Assembly: GCA_000438015.1 (NCBI GenBank)
Contig: FR901601.1
Coordinates: 5,185-12,189, forward strand
From: Coraliomargarita sp. CAG:312
GTDB taxonomy: Bacteria > Verrucomicrobiota > Verrucomicrobiia > Opitutales > Intestinicryptomonadaceae
Direction: 5' to 3'
Length of the DNA stretch: 7,005 nt
A model generated the notes under the pieces. It was not told the origin of the DNA, did not search any database, and saw nothing but the letters and a program-made list of their open reading frames with translations. This document shows, piece after piece, positions 1 to 6,741 of this stretch (within the stretch, counting starts at the first letter, position 1; every line of letters begins with the position of its first letter). Made by a program: the position numbers and the translations under genes.

Positions 1-1616
1 GCGTCGGGTTGGTAAGAGGCATTAAAATTTGCAGATAAATCGTCTTTTCCGCTAAAGACCTCTTTTACCGGTTGCCAGGGGAGTATTGTATTGTATGAAA
101 AATCCTGCGCGTCCGACTCAAAAGGCGTGCGCGGGACAGAATACATTATTCGCGGAAGCTGTTTTTGAGTATGTAGCGCGTTGTAGGCCACCGGTTTTGT
201 CGAGAGTATTTTTACGTTTGAAAAGTCTCCTTTTAATATGAGAGGCATCATTCCAACGCAAAAAGTTATTGTGTCGGTTTCTGATTTAACGTTCCTGTCT
301 TTTAGAAAATCGCGCCTTCCCCATTGGCGTTTTTGGGAAATTCCTCCCGCGGTAAAAGCTTCGATGTCAGTTTTTACTTCAGCTGAGTTTTTTAAAGTGG
401 CCTGTATTTCAGTGTTTTCGTCTATATTCCAGAGGGCGTAAACATCTTTGCCGCGCAATTTGAATTTCAGTATTTTAAGCGAACTTACCGGCGTTTTTTC
501 AAATCCCTCAAAATCGGCGTTTTTGACTATGTCGGAAATGCTTTTTAGCGCGTAATACGCGGGTTTGGGGGTGAAATCCGCCTTGATTATGCCGAAATTG
601 TTTTCATTGTAATCGCTGTCCCATCCGTCGTCTTGGAAATCGTACCAATATATTCCTTTCAGCCACGGGAGCGTGCGCGCGAGCAAGTAAATTTTTGCGG
701 CTTGTATTGCCGTTCTTTCGTAAGTTGAGCCGGCGTTCGAGGTTTGATTGGGATAGCCCATTTCTGTTATGATAAGCGGCTTTAACTGGCCGTCGTTGTA
801 TTTTTTTAACATATTTTCTATGTTTTGCATTCTGGCATACCAGGCTTCGGCAGTATTAAATGTTCTTTGTTCACCGTAATTGTAGGTGTGCAGGGTTGCG
901 ACATCGCAGTTTTTCAAGACTCCTGTGGCGAGAGATTCCTCAAAGAAGGAGTCTCCCTTGCATATTGAATTCAGCAAGACTAGTGCTTCGGAATCTTCGG
1001 CTTTTATTGCGGCATAAACTTTTTCCAATAGTTTTGCATATCCCGGTGCGGTGCTTTTACCCTTGAAGCCGGGCATACCGCATCCTCCGTCCCATTCGTT
1101 CCATACTTGGTAGAGCCTGATTTTGCCTTTGAGGTTTTTTGCCATAAAACCAGCGTAGTTGGCAAACCCGTCTATTGCTTCGGGAGTCTCAGGATAGCCA
1201 CCGCCGTTGTAAAATATGTTTGCATAATCCAATATCAGAAGGGGATTCAGATTCTTTGACGAGGCGTACGACAGATATTTCTCGGCATGTGGAGGCATTG
1301 ATAATACGCCTTTTTGTTTTTCCACCGAACTCCATGTCGCCTCGTCCCGAATTGAGTTGAATCCCGCCTGCAAGAGCATGTCCACATTCTTTTCGAGAAT
1401 GCCTTTGCCTTGCCAAAAGTGCGTGCAGGCGCCCATTATAAACTTTGGCATTCCTGATTTCTCGTATTTTAACATCGACTCGGATTGTATTTCTTCAGAC
1501 TGCTTGCCTTGGGGGGCGGAAGTTTTCTTTACGGCGTTTAAAATTTCGGTCTTGCAAGTTGTTGCCACGACGACGAGGCAAGCTAGGCATATTAGCGCGA
1601 AAAGTATTTTTTTCAT
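1..1616 (-). CDS. Secreted clan GH-A glycoside hydrolase (GH39/GH5-like), 3' end off window
   Basis: The reverse strand reads without a stop from the ATG at 1616 to the left edge, giving 538 complete codons of an unfinished protein. Residues 1-20 form an export signal (MKK then a hydrophobic stretch). Cys21 follows it, but the preceding residues (A-T-T) are a poor lipobox, so lipidation is doubtful. Residues about 58-365 look like a (beta/alpha)8 barrel: R90 in the G-F-N-S-I-R strand, probable acid/base E174 in V-W-N-E-W, H243 and Y245 in L-H-T-Y, probable nucleophile E285 in I-T-E-M-G, and the closing Y-W-Y-D-F strand followed by K-P-A-Y. NE plus a later TE is the clan GH-A pattern, meaning retaining hydrolysis of a beta-linked glycan. 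A small beta domain follows (about 375-465). From about 515 the sequence begins to resemble a CBM9-like domain, which is cut by the window edge. The substrate and exact GH family cannot be told. It lies 26 nt after a co-directional secreted protein. No Shine-Dalgarno is visible at its start. Confidence -1.
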   Translation of the reverse strand, partial: MKKILFALICLACLVVVATTCKTEILNAVKKTSAPQGKQSEEIQSESMLKYEKSGMPKFIMGACTHFWQGKGILEKNVDMLLQAGFNSIRDEATWSSVEKQKGVLSMPPHAEKYLSYASSKNLNPLLILDYANIFYNGGGYPETPEAIDGFANYAGFMAKNLKGKIRLYQVWNEWDGGCGMPGFKGKSTAPGYAKLLEKVYAAIKAEDSEALVLLNSICKGDSFFEESLATGVLKNCDVATLHTYNYGEQRTFNTAEAWYARMQNIENMLKKYNDGQLKPLIITEMGYPNQTSNAGSTYERTAIQAAKIYLLARTLPWLKGIYWYDFQDDGWDSDYNENNFGIIKADFTPKPAYYALKSISDIVKNADFEGFEKTPVSSLKILKFKLRGKDVYALWNIDENTEIQATLKNSAEVKTDIEAFTAGGISQKRQWGRRDFLKDRNVKSETDTITFCVGMMPLILKGDFSNVKILSTKPVAYNALHTQKQLPRIMYSVPRTPFESDAQDFSYNTILPWQPVKEVFSGKDDLSANFNASYQPD

Positions 1617-1642
1617 ATGGCTATTTTAGTGTGGTGGTGCGG

Positions 1643-2215
1643 TTATTTGTTTTTTTCCACTTTAAGGTTGTGTATATAATACGAGACTTCCGATACTCCA
1701 TTTTTATTCCCGTCCAATATCAGAGACTGGAATTTTAGTGGGTAGTCCAACTTTTTATCGTTGTTTCCTCCCCAAGAATTGCGCACGGAATCCGGGGTAA
1801 GCGATAACTCCGCTTTTTGCCATTGACCGCTGCGCGGGGAGACTTTTTTCTGGAATTGAAATACTTCTCCTGTGGAATCCACAATCCTAACGGCAATCTG
1901 AGTCATAATTTCAGGAGTGTCGCAAAGGAACTCCCAAGATACTTTCAAATTGAGGTCTTCCGGAGATTTTGCGATTTGCGGAAGATTTTTTGGCGATATT
2001 TCCGCATACCATTGCTTTATCGGAAGCATGGTGACCTTTACGACTTTTAGTCGCGGGGAATAGTCTGTTATCCATTCTATAGACTGCTGGCTGCTTGGGT
2101 TGGACACTTTCCAAGCGCCCGGAGAATCGAAGTCTGCATAATCTGCTGCGGATATATTAGAGGCTGCTGCCAATGCAAGCGTCAAAGAGAGAACTTTAGC
2201 AATATATTTTGTCAT
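1643..2215 (-). CDS. Small secreted beta-sandwich protein, carbohydrate-binding-like
   Basis: This 190-residue protein has a clear signal peptide: basic start, hydrophobic core to about residue 18, and likely cleavage at S-A-A near residues 22-24. The mature part (about 166 residues) is rich in alternating beta-strand patterns. It carries a W-G-G-N-N-D motif at 148-153 followed by a P-L-K-F strand and a final I-H-N-L-K-V strand. In family knowledge this W-G-G, then small-molecule or sugar-face strand, then closing strand layout recalls galactose-binding-like and CBM-type jelly rolls found as stand-alone proteins or as modules of glycan-degrading enzymes in PVC bacteria. I infer glycan binding in the periplasm or outside the cell. 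No catalytic motif is visible. It is the first gene of the minus-strand unit and sits directly upstream of the glycoside hydrolase, which supports a shared substrate. The start at 2215 is chosen because it gives the signal peptide; upstream bases show no Shine-Dalgarno. Confidence -1.
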   Translation of the reverse strand: MTKYIAKVLSLTLALAAASNISAADYADFDSPGAWKVSNPSSQQSIEWITDYSPRLKVVKVTMLPIKQWYAEISPKNLPQIAKSPEDLNLKVSWEFLCDTPEIMTQIAVRIVDSTGEVFQFQKKVSPRSGQWQKAELSLTPDSVRNSWGGNNDKKLDYPLKFQSLILDGNKNGVSEVSYYIHNLKVEKNK

Positions 2216-2334
2216 AACGGTAGAACTAAATATAAATTAGTTTAGCATACAAACATTCTTGCTTCTAGTAAAAAGAAATTTTAAACGATTTTTAAAACTT
2301 GATAGCGGCGCGGGTTTTATTTCAAGATAGGCAA
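2216..2334. promoter_or_regulatory. Divergent AT-rich intergenic region, promoters for both units expected
   Basis: The spacer separates the minus-strand secreted protein from the plus-strand thiF-like gene, so both promoters should lie here or just inside the genes. Neither is convincing. On the minus strand TATATT (complement of 2229-2234) could be a -10 without a recognisable -35. On the plus strand TTGCTT (2259-2264) and TAAACG (2282-2287) are 17 nt apart but match the consensus poorly. An inverted CTAAA/TTTAG pair (2226-2230 and 2241-2245) is a possible operator. No TPP-riboswitch features are seen ahead of the thiF-like gene. The TTG at 2299 is an alternative start for that gene but is not favoured. 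Confidence -1.
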
Positions 2335-3030
2335 ATGCAAAATAAATACCGGCGTCAGGTTTCATTGGATGGGTTTGGGGCTGTTGGGCAGGAGCGCCTT
2401 TCCAACGGAGTTGTCGCGCTTGTCGGAGTCGGTGGAGTCGGGTGCGCAGCTTTGCCGCTTTTGATAGGCGCAGGAGTTGGGCGCATAATGGTGTTTGACT
2501 GCGATATCGTCAGCTTGCACAACCTTCATAGGCAGACAGTTTATTCAGAGTCCGAAGTCGGAAGGAAGAAAGCGCATTTGTCTGCTGAGAAATTTTCCGG
2601 CCTCAATTCTGATGTCCGAATAGAGGTATACGACATGAAAATTACTTCGGATTCGAGGTCTTCCAATTTGCTGTCCGAATGCGATTTTTGCATAGACGCC
2701 ACGGATTCATTTCAGTCTCGCCTTTCGATTTCTTCCATTTGCCGGGCTCTGAAAATGCGGCTTGTAATGGCGTCCGCGGAAGGGTATGTTTCCCAGCGGA
2801 TTTGTTTTGGGGGCGATTTTTACTTGGACGATATAATTTCCGATCCCGAAGCCATTGAAGAGCCTGCGAAATGCCGTTCAATTTTTCCTCCCGCAGCGCA
2901 TTTAAGCGGCGTTTTGGCTGCTTCTTCCGCCTTGGAGGCCATCGTAAATCCCGCGAGCTACAAATGCGGGGACATGCTTTTATTCGACCATTTAAATTCT
3001 AAATTTCAGTCTTGCAGATTGGTGAATTAA
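2335..3030 (+). CDS. thiF: ThiF/MoeB/HesA-type adenylyltransferase (E1-like), zinc pairs missing
   Basis: The protein (231 residues from the ATG at 2335) would adenylate the C-terminal glycine of a ThiS or MoaD-type carrier with ATP, in the cytosol. Visible family features are the opening Y-R-R-Q at 5-8, the nucleotide-binding G-V-G-G-V-G at 31-36, D57 after the second strand, N63-L-H-R66-Q, a Lys pair at 78-79 and D121-A-T-D124. This ATP/Mg set looks complete. An in-frame TTG at 2299 would add 12 residues, but the ATG places the family's usual R-x-x-R-Q opening at the N-terminus and has a weak AGATAGG upstream. Two things are odd. The usual two CxxC zinc pairs are absent: only C180 remains near the first site, in C-R-S context, which could instead match the sulfur-handling Cys of E. 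coli ThiF. The chain also ends right after the strand that normally precedes the second pair. The neighbour is thiS, 90 nt downstream. HesA or MoeB-like naming is equally possible. Confidence -1.
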   Translation: MQNKYRRQVSLDGFGAVGQERLSNGVVALVGVGGVGCAALPLLIGAGVGRIMVFDCDIVSLHNLHRQTVYSESEVGRKKAHLSAEKFSGLNSDVRIEVYDMKITSDSRSSNLLSECDFCIDATDSFQSRLSISSICRALKMRLVMASAEGYVSQRICFGGDFYLDDIISDPEAIEEPAKCRSIFPPAAHLSGVLAASSALEAIVNPASYKCGDMLLFDHLNSKFQSCRLVN

Positions 3031-3079
3031 AGGCTTGTAGATCGTTAAAAATTGGACACTATTTAAATATCTGGACGTC

Positions 3080-3101
3080 CGGTTTGCGCGGCTGCAAACT
3101 G
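3080..3101 (+). other. Hairpin in the thiF-thiS spacer
   Basis: GTTTGC (3082-3087) and GCAAAC (3094-3099) are perfect complements around a 6-nt loop. A G-U and a C-G pair extend the stem to 8 bp (3080-3101). It lies 19 nt before the thiS ATG. No T-tract follows it, so it is unlikely to be an intrinsic terminator. It could stabilise the transcript end or affect thiS translation; the role is inferred and may be nil. Confidence -1.
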
Positions 3102-3120
3102 TGAGGCTTGTGTACGACAA

Positions 3121-3321
3121 ATGAAAATTACCGCAAATTCAAAAATATTCGAAGTAAGGGAAAACCTTAAAATTTCCGATTTTATATCCGAGCAGGGGTT
3201 TAATCCACGGCGGTGCGTGGTTGAATTAAATGGCGCGGCGATGAAGTTTTCAGATTTTGAAAATTTATCCCTCAAGGATGGAGACGTTCTTGAAATAATG
3301 CAAATTGTAGCGGGCGGATAA
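3121..3321 (+). CDS. thiS: ThiS-type ubiquitin-like sulfur carrier protein
   Basis: This is a 66-residue beta-grasp protein with the classic ThiS plan: a first hairpin (M-K-I-T-A-N), the helix I-S-D-F-I-S-E-Q-G, then P-R-R-C-V-V-E-L-N-G, then L-K-D-G-D-V-L-E-I-M and the terminal V-A-G-G. The C-terminal Gly65-Gly66 is the site that ThiF adenylates and that then carries sulfur as a thiocarboxylate. Length matches the family (about 65-70). The ATG at 3121 is the only usable start: the same frame is open back to a TAA at 3064 but offers no ATG, GTG or TTG. No Shine-Dalgarno is apparent. Its partner thiF is just upstream; thiG, which uses the sulfur to build the thiazole ring, is not in this window. 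The stop is followed after 4 nt by the beta-CASP gene, so the two are probably translated together. A MoaD-like or conjugation role is less likely but not excluded. Confidence -1.
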   Translation: MKITANSKIFEVRENLKISDFISEQGFNPRRCVVELNGAAMKFSDFENLSLKDGDVLEIMQIVAGG

Positions 3322-3325
3322 AGGT

Positions 3326-4672
3326 ATGGTATATACTGATTTAAATACGGAAATCGACGTTGGTTCAAGCGGCCACCTTTTGGAATTTGGGCCGTTTAAA
3401 GCGCTTGTGGATTGCGGGATGCATCCCAAGCACATGGGAATTTCCGCCTTGCCGAATTTGTCAAAGATAATCCCGGAAAGTTTGGATTTCATAGCTGTCA
3501 CGCATGCACATTTGGACCATTGCGGCGCGCTTCCGGTTGTCGCCCGCAATCAAAACCACGCGCATATTCTCGTCGCAAACGAAGGGCATGAGCTTCTTTA
3601 CCGAATGATGCGCAACTCGAGAAGCGTAATGGCAAGACAGCGGGAGGAGTTTAACATAAAAGAGTATCCGCTATTTGAAAACTCCGCAATAGACTCTTTA
3701 AAAAACCGGGTTCTCCCGATGCAGTTCTTCCACGAAAGAAAATTCGAAATAGACGGAGATATTGCGACGGTTTCATTTTATCCCTCCGGCCATATTCCAG
3801 GAGCATCGTCGGTGATGTTCGAGCATAAAAAGCAAAAGGTTCTGTTTTCCGGCGATATATCTTTTCATTCGACAAGCATAGTCAAAGGAGCTGTTCCGCC
3901 TGCGGGGAGAGTGGATGTTTTGGTCGTGGAAACAACTCGAGGTTCATATTCGCGCCCGGCGGGAACTTCATATGAAAGCGAGGTTGACAGGCTTGTAATG
4001 TCGATATCCCGCGTAGTGCGCGACGGCGGCAGCGTCTTGATACCGGCTTTTGCATTGGGGCGGATGCAGGAAATACTTTGTCTAATAAAAAAAGCCAAGT
4101 CCCAAAAGAAGATACCCGACGTTCCTGTTTACGTGGGCGGATTAGGTTTGGACATAGCCGAATATCTTGTCAAGGCGTCGGCTTCAACATTCTCTTTTAA
4201 CAAACAGGCAATGGACGGCGTAAAAGTGCTCCGTTCTGAAATTGTGCCTGGAAAAGATTTTGACGAGAAGGGAATTTACATTTTGGGAAGCGGGATGCTT
4301 GTGGAGCATACTCCCAGCTACCTTGCCGCCGCCGCAATGATTGATAACCGCGCCAATGCGATATTTTTTGTGGGATATGCGGACGTTGACACTCCCGCCT
4401 ACAAGCTTCTCCGCACTCCAAACGGCGAACAGTTTGCTTTTCGTGATTTGTTTTTCGTCGGAAACGTAAACGCAAAAATAGACAAGTTTGATTTGACTTC
4501 CCATGCGGACCGCGAAGAAATTTTGAATTTCGTTTTGGAAAAGGACCCCAGAACTGTAATTCTTACGCACGGGTCTTACGAGTCCCGCGAGTGGTTTATG
4601 GATCAAATATTGGACATATCTCCCAAGACTTCTGTCATAATTCCAGAACCTTCGGAGACTATTGAATTTTGA
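3326..4672 (+). CDS. Beta-CASP metallo-beta-lactamase-fold RNA-processing exonuclease-like protein
   Basis: This 448-residue cytosolic protein carries a complete set of beta-CASP motifs. H60-A-H62-L-D64-H65, H156 in S-G-H-I-P-G-A-S-S and D177 in S-G-D-I make the di-zinc site. E202 (motif A), H393 in S-H-A-D-R-E-E (motif B) and H415 in T-H-G (motif C) are the beta-CASP residues. P-A-F-A-L-G-R-M-Q-E (240-249) and S-G-M-L (322-325) are also present. Members of this group (CPSF73/Ysh1-like, TTHA0252-like) cut or degrade RNA with two zinc ions. Length fits the short bacterial group; RNase J is longer and has an extra C-terminal domain. Motif A reads E-T-T-R-G instead of the common E-S-T-Y-G. The gene starts 4 nt after thiS, and its stop overlaps a TTG that I do not use as the next start. 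RNase activity is inferred from the family; a hydrolase role tied to the ThiS/ThiF pair is speculative. Confidence -1.
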   Translation: MVYTDLNTEIDVGSSGHLLEFGPFKALVDCGMHPKHMGISALPNLSKIIPESLDFIAVTHAHLDHCGALPVVARNQNHAHILVANEGHELLYRMMRNSRSVMARQREEFNIKEYPLFENSAIDSLKNRVLPMQFFHERKFEIDGDIATVSFYPSGHIPGASSVMFEHKKQKVLFSGDISFHSTSIVKGAVPPAGRVDVLVVETTRGSYSRPAGTSYESEVDRLVMSISRVVRDGGSVLIPAFALGRMQEILCLIKKAKSQKKIPDVPVYVGGLGLDIAEYLVKASASTFSFNKQAMDGVKVLRSEIVPGKDFDEKGIYILGSGMLVEHTPSYLAAAAMIDNRANAIFFVGYADVDTPAYKLLRTPNGEQFAFRDLFFVGNVNAKIDKFDLTSHADREEILNFVLEKDPRTVILTHGSYESREWFMDQILDISPKTSVIIPEPSETIEF

Positions 4673-4686
4673 ATTTAATTAAATTC
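4671..4686. repeat. Perfect 16-bp palindrome at the beta-CASP stop codon
   Basis: GAATTTAATTAAATTC reads the same on both strands and begins inside the stop codon of the preceding gene, 37 nt before the next start. It is entirely A/T in its core, so it would be a weak RNA hairpin but a plausible dimeric-regulator site. A perfect TATAAT follows at 4704-4709 without a recognisable -35. Function is unproven. Confidence -1.
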
Positions 4687-4713
4687 ACGGGAGAGGTTGT
4701 ATTTATAATAAAT

Positions 4714-4718
4714 GGAGG
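4714..4718 (+). promoter_or_regulatory. Shine-Dalgarno deciding the start of the VCBS gene
   Basis: GGAGG followed by further G residues lies just before the ATG at 4723. It is the strongest ribosome site in the window. It selects this ATG over the in-frame TTG at 4669, which would put 18 extra residues in front of a signal peptide. Confidence -1.
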
Positions 4719-4722
4719 GGGT

Positions 4723-6741
4723 ATGAATATTCGATTTTTCCAAATTTTCTTGGCAATTGCGCTTTCTGCGGAGTGCAGCGCAGGGGATTTTAGATGCGGA
4801 GAGCCTATTCCGGTCGAGAAGTACGGGCAGATTGGTTCGGGGGGACTTATAAACAACGCGGTTGGGACGTTGGATTCAGACGGCAAAAAACTTCTTTTAT
4901 GCTATTCGTCGGGATGTATGATGAATAAAAATATTTTTCATTCATACCTGGAAATAGGACGCGCTGAAGACGGAGCCCCGCTTTTTAAAAAGTCTGCTAG
5001 GTTCGATTCTCCCGAATGCGGCTTCAACAACAGAACAAGAATATTCAAATCTCGCGACGGCAATACATACGCATTTTTTGCGACTCCACAGGGGCTTTTG
5101 CGCGCTAAAGTTGATTCTATTTCAGGAAAATTTTCATTTTTTGGAAAACTGCTTAAATGCGGGCAGTTTTGCGCGATAGTTGAAAATCCGGACGGGTCCT
5201 ACTATATTTACACCAGCGCAAAGACGGTTCTGAAGGAGCCTGAAAAAAAAGAGGTACATCCGTGGAACGGGCAGCGCTATGTGCCGTTCGACGGCAGTTT
5301 AATTTGGCGCAAGGGCGAATACCGCTCGTATTTGCAAGTGCAAAAACTGGATTCCATAGATTCCGAAAATTTATCAGAACCCAAGCGCGCAACAACTTCT
5401 ACTTCGGAGGTTATTTCCTATACATGCGGTGATTCTTACTCCGATTCTAGCGGAACTGTCCACATGTTTGTAGGGACGCGCGAGGGTGTAATAACTTATT
5501 ATAATGTCAAAGGCGGCGGAATGCTTTCTCCGGTAAAACTTTGCAAGGTTGGCGATGTTGCATTGCGCGCTCCTTGGGTCGACAATTCCCCGGTTGTAAT
5601 GTTGCGCGGGGGCAATCCAGATTTGTATGCCGGCGGAGAGGGCGGAATATACTATTACGGATTCGACCGCTGGATGCCCGATGGTACTCCCGTTTTTAAG
5701 CGCGATTTGCGGGCGCGCGAAGTTAATACACGCCTGTTTTTCGGAAGCCTCCCGGTTGTCGAGGCTGTAGATTGGGACGGAGACGGGCTGACCGATATTG
5801 TAATAGGGAATTCACAAGGGCAAGTTGGCTGGGCTAAAAATGTAGGCTCGCCTGGAAACCCGAAGTTTCTAGAACCGGATTTATTCTTGAAGAACGGCGA
5901 GGAATTTATGGAAAAGGGCGGCTACTTGAATCTTCAAGGCCCTGAGGAGGCACAATGGGGATATGTCGGTCCGGCGGCATTCGATTGGGATGAAGACGGC
6001 ATTCTGGATTTGCTTACGGGAGATAATTCCTCCCATTTCGGCGTATATTTTAACCTGGCCGGGAAGGGCGGGGCTAATTTTGCGGAACGGAAAATGCTAT
6101 ATTGCAACGGACTTGAAATCCACGGTACATGGCGCCAAAGGCCGGGGATTGCCCGAATGCAAAACGGGAAAATTGCTTATGTCATTCTTGATTGGGACGA
6201 CCAGGTACGCCTATATTGGCGCATGGACAAGCTCAATCTCGTTGATGCCGGCAAGTTAAGGCTTGTAGACGGTTCTCCCATTACCGCAACGGGCACCCAA
6301 AACGGGGAGTGCGGGCGAATAAAATTCGATCTGGCGGACGTAGACGGCGACGGAAAAACCGATATTCTAATGGGGACAATCGGCTGCAATTCTGTTCCAA
6401 ATTTGTCCGCCGGAATACCACGCAATTTGGCGGGCAGCATGATGGCTGCAAGCGTGCTTTGGCTTAGGAACGTCGGGTCTGAAGACAATCCTATTTTTGA
6501 ATATCCGCGACTTATGATGCTAAAAACTTCTTTGGAAGGCGATTCCTGCGGGGAGTCCGTTCCGACGAAATTTGGGTGGCATTCATGCTCCGTGTCAAAA
6601 GCGGATTTCGGCGGAGATTTACAGGGGCTTTTAGTCGGCATGGAAGACGGCAATATTTACTTCTATAAATTCTCCCAGATAGATTGGAGGGATTTCAACT
6701 CTCTGGAACGGAAAAAGGCAAAAAACAAAAAAAACGGTTAA
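4723..6741 (+). CDS. Secreted VCBS/FG-GAP repeat beta-propeller-like protein
   Basis: The protein has 672 residues from the ATG at 4723. A signal peptide (M-N-I-R-F-F, hydrophobic core, cleavage about C-S-A/G near residue 20) indicates export. Three clear calcium-binding FG-GAP loops of the D-x-D-x-D-G-x-x-D type occur at 350-358, 421-429 and 539-547, each followed by a hydrophobic strand ending in G. Degenerate copies are visible near 51, 108, 154, 237, 283, 477 and 625. A second repeated unit, N-V-G-S-x-x-N-P-x-F with a later L-K, appears near 373-390 and 583-601, with a weaker version near 443-463. This is the pattern of a beta-propeller with Ca-stabilised loops, commonly found in extracellular glycan-binding or lyase-type proteins. 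I see no catalytic motif. The C-terminus is short and lysine-rich with no sorting signal. It lies 50 nt after the beta-CASP gene, but its strong Shine-Dalgarno and the intervening palindrome suggest it may be expressed separately. Confidence -1.
   Translation: MNIRFFQIFLAIALSAECSAGDFRCGEPIPVEKYGQIGSGGLINNAVGTLDSDGKKLLLCYSSGCMMNKNIFHSYLEIGRAEDGAPLFKKSARFDSPECGFNNRTRIFKSRDGNTYAFFATPQGLLRAKVDSISGKFSFFGKLLKCGQFCAIVENPDGSYYIYTSAKTVLKEPEKKEVHPWNGQRYVPFDGSLIWRKGEYRSYLQVQKLDSIDSENLSEPKRATTSTSEVISYTCGDSYSDSSGTVHMFVGTREGVITYYNVKGGGMLSPVKLCKVGDVALRAPWVDNSPVVMLRGGNPDLYAGGEGGIYYYGFDRWMPDGTPVFKRDLRAREVNTRLFFGSLPVVEAVDWDGDGLTDIVIGNSQGQVGWAKNVGSPGNPKFLEPDLFLKNGEEFMEKGGYLNLQGPEEAQWGYVGPAAFDWDEDGILDLLTGDNSSHFGVYFNLAGKGGANFAERKMLYCNGLEIHGTWRQRPGIARMQNGKIAYVILDWDDQVRLYWRMDKLNLVDAGKLRLVDGSPITATGTQNGECGRIKFDLADVDGDGKTDILMGTIGCNSVPNLSAGIPRNLAGSMMAASVLWLRNVGSEDNPIFEYPRLMMLKTSLEGDSCGESVPTKFGWHSCSVSKADFGGDLQGLLVGMEDGNIYFYKFSQIDWRDFNSLERKKAKNKKNG

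Noticed and set aside
1357..1738. Plus-strand open frames of about 90 codons across the hydrolase and the spacer
   Set aside because: They lie opposite the minus-strand signal-peptide genes, lack recognisable domains and are explained as antisense frames.
2299..2334. TTG start giving a 243-residue ThiF
   Set aside because: The 12 extra residues precede the family's usual opening, and the ATG at 2335 has the better context.
2216..3120. TPP riboswitch ahead of thiF or thiS
   Set aside because: Neither spacer contains the conserved CUGAGA or the later ACC-CUGAU-type core; the only structure seen is a simple hairpin.
4184..4606. 140-codon minus-strand frame inside the beta-CASP gene
   Set aside because: It is antisense to a region holding conserved beta-CASP motifs and has no family-like features.
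4669..4722. TTG start overlapping the beta-CASP stop (TTGA) for the VCBS protein
   Set aside because: It would bury the signal peptide behind 18 residues, while the ATG at 4723 has a strong Shine-Dalgarno.
6177..6653. 158-codon minus-strand frame inside the VCBS gene
   Set aside because: It is the complement of the FG-GAP repeats; its Ser/Pro-rich composition is typical of an antisense shadow.
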